From: Phenylobacterium zucineum HLK1
GTDB taxonomy: Bacteria; Pseudomonadota; Alphaproteobacteria; Caulobacterales; Caulobacteraceae
Reading direction: 5' to 3'
Length of the DNA stretch: 64,000 nucleotides
Assembly (NCBI RefSeq): GCF_000017265.1
Contig: NC_011144.1
Location: forward strand, 434,001 to 498,000
Shown here: positions 35,969 to 43,785 of the stretch, piece by piece
How the letters are laid out: each line of letters opens with the position of its first letter
Position numbering within the stretch: the stretch's first letter is position 1
Notes under the pieces: generated by a model
Told to the model about the DNA's origin: nothing
The model's database searches: none
Seen by the model: the letters and a program-made list of their open reading frames with translations, nothing else
Program-made: the position numbers and the translations under genes

Positions 35969-38515
35969 ATGGCGATGCCTCCTGACGACCTGACGCCGTC
36001 CCGCCTGACGGGCCTCAGCGAGGCCGAGGCGGCGCGCAGGCTCGCCCTGCACGGTCCGAACCGGGTGTCGGAGCGCCGCACGCGGCGGCTGCCGCAGATC
36101 GTCCTGGACGCCCTGCGCGAGCCCATGTTCCTGCTGCTGTTCGGCGCGGTGGGCCTCTATTTCGCGGTCGGCGACTTCGCCGAGGCGGCCTTCCTCTTCC
36201 TCGGCGCGGTGGCGACCATCGGCCTGGGGGTCGCCCAGGAGGCCCGCAGCGAACGGGCGCTGGCGGCGCTGGCCCGCCTGGCCGAGCCCACCGCGCGGGT
36301 GATCCGCGACGGCGCCGAGCGGCGCATCCCCGCCGCCCAGCTCGTTCCCGGCGACGTGTTCCTGGTGGCGGAAGGCGGCCGGGCCCCCGCCGACGCCGTG
36401 CTGCTGTCGGGCGACGTGCTGTCGGTGGACGAGTCGGTGCTGACCGGCGAGGCCGCGACGGTGCTGAAGCGGCCCGACCCGCACCTGGCGGCGGATCGCG
36501 CGCCGGACCCGCCGGGCGCGTCCGACAGCCCCTGGCTCTACGCCGGGTCGCTGGTGGCGCGCGGCCAGGGGGTCGCGCGCGTGGCCGCGACCGGCAAGGC
36601 GACCCGGATCGGCGCCATCGGCGCATCGCTCTCGGCCCTCACCGAAGGGCCCACCCCGCTGCAGCGCGCGACCCGGCGGGTGGTGCGCCAGCTGGGCCTG
36701 TTCGCCTTCGCCGTCGCGGGGTCGGTGCTGCTGATCTACGGGCTCGGCCGCGACGACTGGATGGCGGGCGCCCTGGCCAGCCTGACGATCGGCATCGCGC
36801 TGATCCCCGAGGAATTCCCCATGGTGCTGGCGGTGTTCCTGGCCCTCGGCGGATGGCGCCTGGCGCAGAAGAACGTGCTGGTGCGCCGCTCGGCCGCCAT
36901 CGAGACCCTGGGGGCGATCAGCGTGCTGGCGGTGGACAAGACCGGCACGCTCACCCGCAACCACATGACCGTCGCCTCCGTCTGGCGCCGGAGCCGGGAA
37001 TGGGACTGCGCCGAAGGGGCGCCCGGCGATCCCGAGCCGAAGGCGCTGATCGAGGCCGCGCTCCTGGCCTCGGCGGTGCGGCCGCTCGACCCCATGGACC
37101 GGGCGCTGCACGAGCTCGCCGGACCGGGAGCGCTGGGCGAGCGGGTCCCGCTGCGTTCGTTCCCGCTGCGGCCGGACCGGCTGGCGTTCATCCAGGCCTG
37201 GCCGGACGGCGACGCCGTGATCTTCGCGGCCAAGGGCGCGCCCGAGGCGGTGTTCGACCTGTGCCGGCTGCACGGCGCGGCGCGGGCCGGGCTGGAGGCG
37301 GTCGTCGCCGACCTCGCGCGGCGGGGCCTGCGGGTGCTGGGCGTCGCCACGGCGCGGCGGGCGCACGACCATCACGCCGACCCGGGCGACGAGGCCTACG
37401 CCTTCCAGGGACTGGTCGCCTTCGAGGATCCGGTGCGCGAGGAGGTGCCGCCGGCCCTGGCCGCGGCCCAGGCCGCCGGCGTGCGGGTGGTGATGATCAC
37501 CGGCGACTATCCGGCCACCGCCCTGGCGATCGCCCGTCGCGCGGGGATCGGACGTGCGGGCGGGGCGCTGACCGGCGCCGACATCGCCGCCATGGACGAT
37601 GCGAGCCTGCGCGAGGCGGTCCGCGGGACCGACGTGTTCGCGCGCATCAGCCCGGACCAGAAGCTGCGCCTGGTCGAGGCGCTGCGCGCCGGCGGCGAGC
37701 TGGTCGGCATGTTCGGCGACGGGGTGAACGACGCCCCGGCCCTCGAGGCGGCCCACGTCGGCGTGGCCATGGGCGAGCGGGGGACCGATGTCGCGCGTGA
37801 GGCCGCCGACCTCGTGCTGCTGGACGACCGCTTCGTCTCGATCGTGTCCGGGATCGGGGAAGGCCGGCGCATCTTCGCAAACCTGCGCTTCGCCCTGGCC
37901 TACCTGGTGGCCGTGCACGTGCCGATGGCGGGCCTGGCCCTGCTGCCGCCGCTGCTGGGCCTGGGGCCGGTGCTGTTCCCGATGCAGGTGGTGCTGCTGG
38001 AGTTGGTGATCGACCCGGTCTGCGCCCTGGTGTTCGAGAGCCGGCCGGCCTCGCGCACCTCGATGCGCCGGCCGCCGCGCGATCCGGGCGAGCCGCTGTT
38101 CGGGGGCCGGCGGCTGCTGACGGCGGCGGTCCAGGGTCTGGTGGTGCTGGCCGTGGTGTTCGGTCTGCACCTGCTGCTGCTGGAGCAGGGCGTTCCCGAG
38201 GCCCAGGCGCGGGCGACGGCGCTGATCGGCCTCGTGGCCGCCAACCTCGGCATGGCGGGCGTGCTCAGCGCCGGGGCGGCCGGCGCCGATGCGCGGCGCC
38301 AGCGGCCCGCCTTCGGCCTGATCGTCCTCTTCGCCGGCGGCATGCTGGCGGCCAGCGTCTGGTTCCCGTCCTTCGCGGCTCTGTTCCAGGCCGAGCCGCC
38401 CGGCCTGCTCGCCGCCTTCACGGCGGCCGCGGCCGGCCTCGCGGCCGGGCTGGGGGTCGGGGTCGCCGCCCTGCTGCAGGAGGGCCGCTTCGTCCGCCGC
38501 CGGGCGGCTCCGTAG
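35969..38515 (+). CDS. Cation-transporting P-type ATPase (PEEFP subgroup)
   Basis: An 848-residue P2-like ATPase. The cation-ATPase N-terminal domain (LSEAEAARRLALHGPNRV), actuator motif LTGEAATV (TGE), phosphorylated Asp323 in AVDKTGTLT, KGAPEAVF nucleotide-binding loop and hinge FGDGVNDAPALEAAHVGVAM are complete. The M4 ion motif is PEEFP, not PEGLP/PEALP of Ca2+ pumps, and M6 reads ELVIDPVCALVFE. Such proteins are usually annotated as Ca2+ or Mg2+ ATPases, but the ion is unverified. ATG at 35975 is an equally possible start. The gene follows an FNR-type box and long leader. Confidence 0.9.
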   Translation: MAMPPDDLTPSRLTGLSEAEAARRLALHGPNRVSERRTRRLPQIVLDALREPMFLLLFGAVGLYFAVGDFAEAAFLFLGAVATIGLGVAQEARSERALAALARLAEPTARVIRDGAERRIPAAQLVPGDVFLVAEGGRAPADAVLLSGDVLSVDESVLTGEAATVLKRPDPHLAADRAPDPPGASDSPWLYAGSLVARGQGVARVAATGKATRIGAIGASLSALTEGPTPLQRATRRVVRQLGLFAFAVAGSVLLIYGLGRDDWMAGALASLTIGIALIPEEFPMVLAVFLALGGWRLAQKNVLVRRSAAIETLGAISVLAVDKTGTLTRNHMTVASVWRRSREWDCAEGAPGDPEPKALIEAALLASAVRPLDPMDRALHELAGPGALGERVPLRSFPLRPDRLAFIQAWPDGDAVIFAAKGAPEAVFDLCRLHGAARAGLEAVVADLARRGLRVLGVATARRAHDHHADPGDEAYAFQGLVAFEDPVREEVPPALAAAQAAGVRVVMITGDYPATALAIARRAGIGRAGGALTGADIAAMDDASLREAVRGTDVFARISPDQKLRLVEALRAGGELVGMFGDGVNDAPALEAAHVGVAMGERGTDVAREAADLVLLDDRFVSIVSGIGEGRRIFANLRFALAYLVAVHVPMAGLALLPPLLGLGPVLFPMQVVLLELVIDPVCALVFESRPASRTSMRRPPRDPGEPLFGGRRLLTAAVQGLVVLAVVFGLHLLLLEQGVPEAQARATALIGLVAANLGMAGVLSAGAAGADARRQRPAFGLIVLFAGGMLAASVWFPSFAALFQAEPPGLLAAFTAAAAGLAAGLGVGVAALLQEGRFVRRRAAP

Positions 38516-38590
38516 GACTACCTAGGGGGACGTCCCGAATGGCGCGGGTCCCGCCGGCGGAGTTAGCTCGGGGCAACAAGGAGCTGACAA

Positions 38591-38833
38591 ATGTCCCTCG
38601 CGCTGCACGCCCAACCCGCCCTGGTCGCCAAGGCCGCCGCCGGCAAGGACGCCGCCGACACCTACCTGGTCATGGGCCCGCTGGGCCAGGCGGACTGGGT
38701 GGCCGACCCCGAGGCCGCCACCGCCTTCGCTTCCATGCGCGAGGCCACCCGCGCGGCCCTGCGGCTGCCGGCCGCGCTGCGGGCCTTCGGCCTGCCGCGC
38801 GAGCCCGAGGTGGCGCTGCGCCGGGCCCACTGA
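38591..38833 (+). CDS. Small hypothetical protein, 80 aa
   Basis: I do not recognise the family. A strong ribosome site (AAGGAG) precedes the ATG. The protein MSLALHAQPALVAKAAAGKD, YLVMGPLGQADWV and a helical, Arg/Ala-rich C-terminus with no membrane segment or Cys. It lies 75 bp after the ATPase and is convergent with the acyl-CoA synthetase gene, six bases away, so it belongs by position to the low-oxygen island. It may be co-transcribed with the ATPase. Confidence 0.65.
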   Translation: MSLALHAQPALVAKAAAGKDAADTYLVMGPLGQADWVADPEAATAFASMREATRAALRLPAALRAFGLPREPEVALRRAH

Positions 38834-38839
38834 GGCCGC

Positions 38840-41509
38840 TCACACCGTCTCGGCCGGGCTCCACACGACGCGCACCCGGCCAAGATCGCTCTCGTCCGTC
38901 CGGGTGCGGAAGCCGAAGGCCTCGGCCATGCTCCGCATCCGGTGGTTCTCGCGGGCGACGTCGCCCCACACCTCGCCGAGCCCGCGGGCGTCGGCGTAGT
39001 CCAGCACCTCCTTCAGCAGCATCCGCCCCAGGCCCCGGTCCTGGTGGTCGCTGCGGACCATCAGGGCGTATTCGCCGCTGCCGCCCTCGGGATCCTCCAC
39101 CAGCCGGCCGACGCCCAGGATCTCGCCGTTCTCGGCCTCGGCGACGAAGGCCATGTGCCGGTCGTAGTCGATCTGGGTCAGGCGCAGGGCGAGGTCCGGC
39201 GTCAGGCGCCGCATCCCCCCGAAGAAGCGCATGTGCACGTCCTCGTCCGTGCTGCGGTCCACCATGTCCACCAGGCGCTCGGCGTCGGCCGGGCGGATGG
39301 GGCGCACGCACAGGGAAAGGTCGCCCAGCTTCACCTGGTGGGTCAGGTGGGCGGGGTAGGGCAGGATCGCGGGCCGGGGCGTCGACAGGTCCGGCCGGCG
39401 CACGGCGATGCGCGCGTCCAGGGCGATGGCCCCGCTCTCGTCGCAGAGCACCGGATTGAGGTCGAGCTCGACGATCTCGGGCACGTCGGTGGAGAGCCGC
39501 CCGAGCGCCACCAGCAGCTTCGCCAGGGCGGCGAGATCGGCGGGGGGGCGGTCGCGGAAGCCCGCCAGGAGACGCGAGATGCGGGTCGTCCCGATCATCT
39601 CCCGCGCCAGGGCCTCGTTCAGAGGCGGGAAGCCCAGCGCCCGGTCGGCCAGGACCTCCACCGCGACGCCGCCCGCGCCGACCATCACGAGGGGGCCGAA
39701 CACCGGATCCTGCACGATGCCCGCCAGGATCTCCTGGGCCTTTGGACGGACGACCATCGGCTGGAGCATGAAGCCCTCGACGTGGGCGTCGGGACGCAGC
39801 CGCGCCACGTTGGCCAACATGTCGCCGGCGGCCCGCTCCACCGGCCCGCGGCCTTCGAGGTCCAGCCGCACGCCGCCGACATCGGATTTGTGGGGGATGT
39901 CGCGGGACAGGATCTTCAGCGCCACCGGCCCGCCCAGCGCCTCCGCCGCCTCTCCGGCCTGGGTCGGATCGCGGACGATGCGGGTCTCCAGGATCGGGAC
40001 GCCGTAGGCCCGCAGCACGGCCTGGATCTCCAGCGGCGCCAGCGAGCTGCGGCCCTCGGCGAGGACGCCCTCGACCACGGCGCGGGCCGCGGCCATGTCG
40101 CCGGCCCCCTCGCTGCCGTCCGGGGCGTGCAGCAGGCGCTCGCGGGCGTGGCCGCAGTCGCGCTTGAGGGCGAAGGCGCGGACGGCGGCCTCGGGCGTCT
40201 CGTAGGTGGGCAGGCCCTCGGCGGTGAAGCGGGCCCGCGCCTGGGCGACGGAGGCGCCGCCCAGCCAGGCGGTCAGCACCGGCTTGGGCGCCCAGCCGCG
40301 CGGGGTCGCGGCGATGACCGCCTCGGCGGCCTCGGTGCTGTCGGTGACCGCGGTCGGGCAGTTGATCGCCAGGATGGCGTCCACCTCGGGCGCGGCGGCC
40401 AGGATGGACACGGCCTCGCCGTAGAGCTGGGCGGGTGTGTCGCCCAGGATGTCGACGGGATTGCGCCGCGACCAGTTCGCCGGGGCGACCCGGCCGAGCG
40501 CCTCGATCGTCTGCGGCGAGAGCTCGGCGAGGGGCGCGCCTTCGCGCTCCAGCGCATCCACCGCCAGGACGCCCGCGCCGCCGCCATTGGTGACGATGGC
40601 CAGCCGCTCGACGCTGCGGGGGTGGCCGCGGGCGAAGGTCTCGGCGGCCTCCAGGAAGTCGCTCAGTTCGGCGACCTGCAGCAGGCCCGCGCGGCGGAAG
40701 GCGGCGGCGTAGACGGCGTCGGCCCCCGCGAGCGCGCCGGTGTGCGAGAACGCCGCCTTGGCGCCGGCCGCGCCCCGGCCGCCCTTGATCACCACCACCG
40801 GCTTCGAGCGGGCCGCGAACCGGGCGGCGCTCATGAACTTCCGCGCCTCCCGCAGGCCCTCGAGGTAGAGCAGGATCGCCTTGGTCTCGGGATCGCGTCC
40901 CAGGTGGTCCAGCATGTCGGCGACGTCGACGTCGAGGGCGTTGCCCAGGGTGACCACGTGCGAGAAGCCGACGCCGTGCGCCGGGGCCCAGTCGAGCAGG
41001 GCCGAGGCCACGGCCCCCGACTGGGCGACCAGGGCGACGCCGCCGGGCGGCGCCGAGCCGCGGGCGAAGCTGGCGTTGATCCCCCGCCGCGGCGACATGA
41101 ATCCAAGGCAGTTGGGGCCGACGATCCGCAGCAGGTGCGGACGGGCCGCGTCGAGCAGCGCCTGGCGCAGCCGCGCCGTCGCCTCGTCCTGGGCCTCGAA
41201 GCCCGCGCTGATCACCACCGCCGCCCGGCAGCCCCGAGCGCCCAGGTCGCTGACGAGCCCCGGCAGGGTCGGCGCGGGCGTGGCGATCACCGCCAGGTCC
41301 GGCGCGTGGGGCAGGTCGGCGACCGACCGGAAGGCGGTCTCGCCCAGGATCGTCTTGCCCTTCGGATTGACGAACATCAGCGGGCCGGGGAAGCCGCCGG
41401 CCTTCAGGTTGCGGGCTACGACGTCGCCGACGGAGCCGGGACGGTCGCTGGCCCCGATCAGGGCGATCGCCCGGGGGCGGAAGAGGGAGTCGAAATTGCG
41501 GGTGGTCAT
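38840..41509 (-). CDS. ADP-forming acyl-CoA synthetase / GNAT acetyltransferase fusion (Pat-like)
   Basis: An 889-residue protein. Residues about 1-460 are the CoA-binding and ligase alpha domains (RPRAIALIGASDRPGSVGDV, IVGPNCLGFMSP, VAQSGAVASALLDW, then FSHTGALAGAD with His256 at the phospho-histidine position). Residues about 490-710 are an ATP-grasp beta domain (ALKILSRDIPHKSDVGGVRL). The last about 150 residues are a GNAT domain (CVRPIRPADAERL, QDRGLGRMLLKEVL). It resembles E. coli PatZ (YfiQ) in length and order. It may acetylate acetyl-CoA synthetase, conserve energy from acyl-CoA, or both. ATG 41509 avoids the 16-bp tandem repeat upstream. Confidence 0.9.
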   Translation of the reverse strand: MTTRNFDSLFRPRAIALIGASDRPGSVGDVVARNLKAGGFPGPLMFVNPKGKTILGETAFRSVADLPHAPDLAVIATPAPTLPGLVSDLGARGCRAAVVISAGFEAQDEATARLRQALLDAARPHLLRIVGPNCLGFMSPRRGINASFARGSAPPGGVALVAQSGAVASALLDWAPAHGVGFSHVVTLGNALDVDVADMLDHLGRDPETKAILLYLEGLREARKFMSAARFAARSKPVVVIKGGRGAAGAKAAFSHTGALAGADAVYAAAFRRAGLLQVAELSDFLEAAETFARGHPRSVERLAIVTNGGGAGVLAVDALEREGAPLAELSPQTIEALGRVAPANWSRRNPVDILGDTPAQLYGEAVSILAAAPEVDAILAINCPTAVTDSTEAAEAVIAATPRGWAPKPVLTAWLGGASVAQARARFTAEGLPTYETPEAAVRAFALKRDCGHARERLLHAPDGSEGAGDMAAARAVVEGVLAEGRSSLAPLEIQAVLRAYGVPILETRIVRDPTQAGEAAEALGGPVALKILSRDIPHKSDVGGVRLDLEGRGPVERAAGDMLANVARLRPDAHVEGFMLQPMVVRPKAQEILAGIVQDPVFGPLVMVGAGGVAVEVLADRALGFPPLNEALAREMIGTTRISRLLAGFRDRPPADLAALAKLLVALGRLSTDVPEIVELDLNPVLCDESGAIALDARIAVRRPDLSTPRPAILPYPAHLTHQVKLGDLSLCVRPIRPADAERLVDMVDRSTDEDVHMRFFGGMRRLTPDLALRLTQIDYDRHMAFVAEAENGEILGVGRLVEDPEGGSGEYALMVRSDHQDRGLGRMLLKEVLDYADARGLGEVWGDVARENHRMRSMAEAFGFRTRTDESDLGRVRVVWSPAETV

Positions 41510-41571
41510 CGGCGGCGGGAATGCGCTCTGGCGTCCGAAGGCTCCTTGATAACCCGCAATCCGCGGCCTGA

Positions 41572-41603
41572 CCGTCGCATTTTCTGGCCGTCGCATTTTC
41601 TGG
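41572..41603. repeat. 16-bp tandem direct repeat next to the FNR-type box
   Basis: CCGTCGCATTTTCTGG occurs twice in exact tandem (41572-41587 and 41588-41603). A degenerate third copy (CCGCCGCGTTTTGATG) leads straight into the box at 41614. It lies in the divergent promoter region and could have arisen by slippage. Confidence 0.85.
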
Positions 41604-41613
41604 CCGCCGCGTT

Positions 41614-41627
41614 TTGATGAAGCTCAA
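41614..41627. promoter_or_regulatory. FNR/FixK-type box (acyl-CoA synthetase / hsp20)
   Basis: TTGATGAAGCTCAA, an exact TTGA-N6-TCAA match between divergent genes. For hsp20 a -10 candidate CCTACTC (41650-41656) lies about 33 bp from the box centre, close to class II geometry. The ATG is at 41706. For the minus-strand gene no clear -10 is seen, because the tandem repeat occupies the position. Confidence 0.72.
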
Positions 41628-41705
41628 GGCGCCGCCCGCCGGCGGCCGGCCTACTCGGCGAGCCGGTCCCTGGAGCAGGCCGGCCCTGAGAGACAGGATC
41701 CGCCC

Positions 41706-42158
41706 ATGAACATCCCGACCCCCTCCAAGACGGCCGCGTCCGTGCGGTCGCCCTTCCAGCCCTTCCAGCGCGAGCTGAGCCGCTTCTTCGACGAGCTCGA
41801 GTCCGGCTGGGAGGCGTTCACCGATTTCCGCCTCGCGCCCAGCATGGACGTCGCCGAGACCAAGGAAGGCATGGAGATCAGCCTCGAGCTGCCCGGCCTG
41901 TCCCGCGAGGACGTGAAGATCTCGATGGACGGCGACCTGCTCACCGTCAGCGGCGAGAAGAAGGCCGAGCGCGAGGAGAAGGACCGCCGCTACCGCCTGG
42001 TGGAGCGCAGCTACGGCGAATTCTCCCGTTCGGTGCGCCTGCCGCGCAGCATCGATCCGGCCACCATCACCGCCGCCATGGCCGACGGCGTGCTAAGGAT
42101 CACCGGAACCAAGCGTCCCGACGCGGCGACCAAGACGATCGAGATCCAGGCCTCCTGA
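41706..42158 (+). CDS. Hsp20 / alpha-crystallin family small heat shock protein
   Basis: A 150-residue small heat shock protein that holds unfolding proteins. The N-terminal arm is FQPFQRELSRFFDELESGW. The alpha-crystallin domain (about residues 42-148) has PSMDVAETKEGMEISLELPGL, EDVKISMDGDLLTVSGEKK, YRLVERSYGEFSRSVRLP and ADGVLRITGTK. Short C-terminal tail with no I-x-I motif visible. It is the first gene after the FNR-type box and is followed 73 bp on by the AMP-phosphorylase-like gene after a hairpin (42174-42210). Confidence 0.95.
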   Translation: MNIPTPSKTAASVRSPFQPFQRELSRFFDELESGWEAFTDFRLAPSMDVAETKEGMEISLELPGLSREDVKISMDGDLLTVSGEKKAEREEKDRRYRLVERSYGEFSRSVRLPRSIDPATITAAMADGVLRITGTKRPDAATKTIEIQAS

Positions 42159-42173
42159 GCAGGCGGCGTGGAC

Positions 42174-42210
42174 GGAGCGCCTCGGCCCGCCGGTTCCGCC
42201 GGGGCGCTCC
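42174..42210 (+). other. Intercistronic hairpin between hsp20 and the phosphorylase gene
   Basis: GGAGCGCC (42174-42181) pairs with GGCGCTCC (42203-42210), an 8-bp perfect stem with a GC-rich loop that can pair internally. There is no U-run, so partial termination or RNA processing that uncouples hsp20 from downstream genes is more likely than a full stop. Confidence 0.5.
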
Positions 42211-42231
42211 GAACACTTCAGGGAGCGACCC

Positions 42232-43785
42232 ATGCCCGACGATCCGCGGCCTGCGGCCCCTCCCGTCCGTGAGCCGGAAGCCCGCCTGGGCCCCGCCGCG
42301 CCGCTGACCGCGCGGCCGGTGGCCCTCAACACCTTCCGCGAGAACGTGGTGATCCTGCCGCGGTCGAGCCCGGCCGTGCGGCCGGAGCGGCTGGCGGGCG
42401 TGCGCAAGGTCGAGGTGCGGGCCGGCGAGGTGACCATCCTCGCCACGCCGATGATCTCGGAGGACGGCCTGCTGCAGCCTGGCGAGCTGGGCCTGCCGCA
42501 ACCGGCGTTCCGGCGCCTGGGCGTGCGGCCCGGCGATCCGGTGCACGTCGCGCCCGCCCGCTCGCCGCGCACCCTCGAGGCGGTCCGGGCGAAGATCGCC
42601 GGCGCCAGCCTGACGCCGGACGACTACGAGGCCATCACCGGGGACCTGGCGGCGCACCGCTGGTCCGACATGGAGATCGCCGCCTTCCTCGTGGCCTGCG
42701 CCGCGTTCATGACGCCGGAGGAGGTGCTGTCGCTGACCAAAGCGATGGTGACAGCCGGCCGGCGGCTGAGCTGGAACCGCGACCTGGTGGTGGACAAGCA
42801 CTGCATCGGCGGCATCCCCGGCAACCGCACGACGCTGATCGTCACGCCCATCGTGGCGGCGCACGGCCTGACCATGCCCAAGACCTCGTCGCGGGCCATC
42901 ACCTCGCCCGCGGGGACCGCCGACACCATGGAGGTCTTCGCCCGGGTCGACCTCAGCGAGGCCGAGATGCGGCAGGTGGTGGAGACCTGCGGGGCCTGCG
43001 TCTCGTGGGGCGGGCGGGTGAACCTGTCCCCCGCCGACGACGTGCTGATCTCGGTGGAGCGCCCGCTGTCCATCGACACGCCCGAGCAGATGGTCGCCTC
43101 GATCGTCTCGAAGAAGCTGGCGGCGGGCTCGACCCACCTCGTGCTCGACGTGCCGGTCGGTCCCACGGCCAAGGTCCGCGACAGGCGCCAGGCGCTGCGG
43201 CTGAAGAAGCTGTTCGAATACGTCGCCGACGGGACCGGGCTGTCCATCGAGGTGCTGCTGACCGACGCTATCGAGCCGATCGGCCGCGGCGTCGGCCCGG
43301 TGCTGGAGGCGCGCGACGTCACCGCCGTGCTGGAGAACCGCGCCGACGCGCCCGAGGACCTGAGGGAGAAGTCGATCCGGCTGGCCGGCCGGGTGCTGGA
43401 GGTGGATCCCGCCCTGCGCGGCGGGGCCGGCGAGCGCCGGGCGCGCGAGCTGCTGGAGAGCGGGGCGGCGGCCGAGAAGATGGCCCAGATCTGCGAAGCC
43501 CAGGGCGCCTCGCCGCTGAAGAACGCCACCGGCGACCTGATCCACGAGGTGCGGGCGGCCGGCTCGGGCCGGGTGGCCGCCATCGACTGCCTGCGGATCG
43601 CCACCATCGCCCGGCTGGCGGGCGCCCCGACGGATCCCGGCGCGGGGCTGGAGCTGCTGCGCAAGACCGGCGAGACGGTGCGCACGGGCGAGCCGCTCTA
43701 CCGGATCTACGGCTCGGAGATCTCGGACTTCGGCTTCGCCTGCGAGGCCACGGGCGAGGACCCCGGCGTGCGGATCGAATCATGA
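42232..43785 (+). CDS. AMP phosphorylase-like protein (thymidine phosphorylase family, long form)
   Basis: A 517-residue member of the nucleoside phosphorylase class II family. The motif is VDKHCIGGIPGNRTTL (Asp188-His190 on), the NMP-phosphorylase variant, whereas true thymidine phosphorylases have DKHSTGGVGD. Next comes MPKTSSRAITSPAGTADTME, VSWGGRVNLSPADD and KLAAGSTHLVLDVPVGPTAK. Residues about 30-115 are the additional N-terminal domain seen in archaeal AMP phosphorylases. Those enzymes convert AMP/CMP/UMP plus phosphate to ribose-1,5-bisphosphate and base. It overlaps the PRPP synthetase gene as ATGA. Annotation pipelines usually call it thymidine phosphorylase. Confidence 0.88.
   Translation: MPDDPRPAAPPVREPEARLGPAAPLTARPVALNTFRENVVILPRSSPAVRPERLAGVRKVEVRAGEVTILATPMISEDGLLQPGELGLPQPAFRRLGVRPGDPVHVAPARSPRTLEAVRAKIAGASLTPDDYEAITGDLAAHRWSDMEIAAFLVACAAFMTPEEVLSLTKAMVTAGRRLSWNRDLVVDKHCIGGIPGNRTTLIVTPIVAAHGLTMPKTSSRAITSPAGTADTMEVFARVDLSEAEMRQVVETCGACVSWGGRVNLSPADDVLISVERPLSIDTPEQMVASIVSKKLAAGSTHLVLDVPVGPTAKVRDRRQALRLKKLFEYVADGTGLSIEVLLTDAIEPIGRGVGPVLEARDVTAVLENRADAPEDLREKSIRLAGRVLEVDPALRGGAGERRARELLESGAAAEKMAQICEAQGASPLKNATGDLIHEVRAAGSGRVAAIDCLRIATIARLAGAPTDPGAGLELLRKTGETVRTGEPLYRIYGSEISDFGFACEATGEDPGVRIES

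Noticed and set aside
35722..35985. 87-residue plus-strand open frame between ppsA and the ATPase
   Set aside because: It overlaps the ppsA stop, starts before the predicted transcription start, lacks a ribosome site and is Arg/Pro-rich like a GC shadow.
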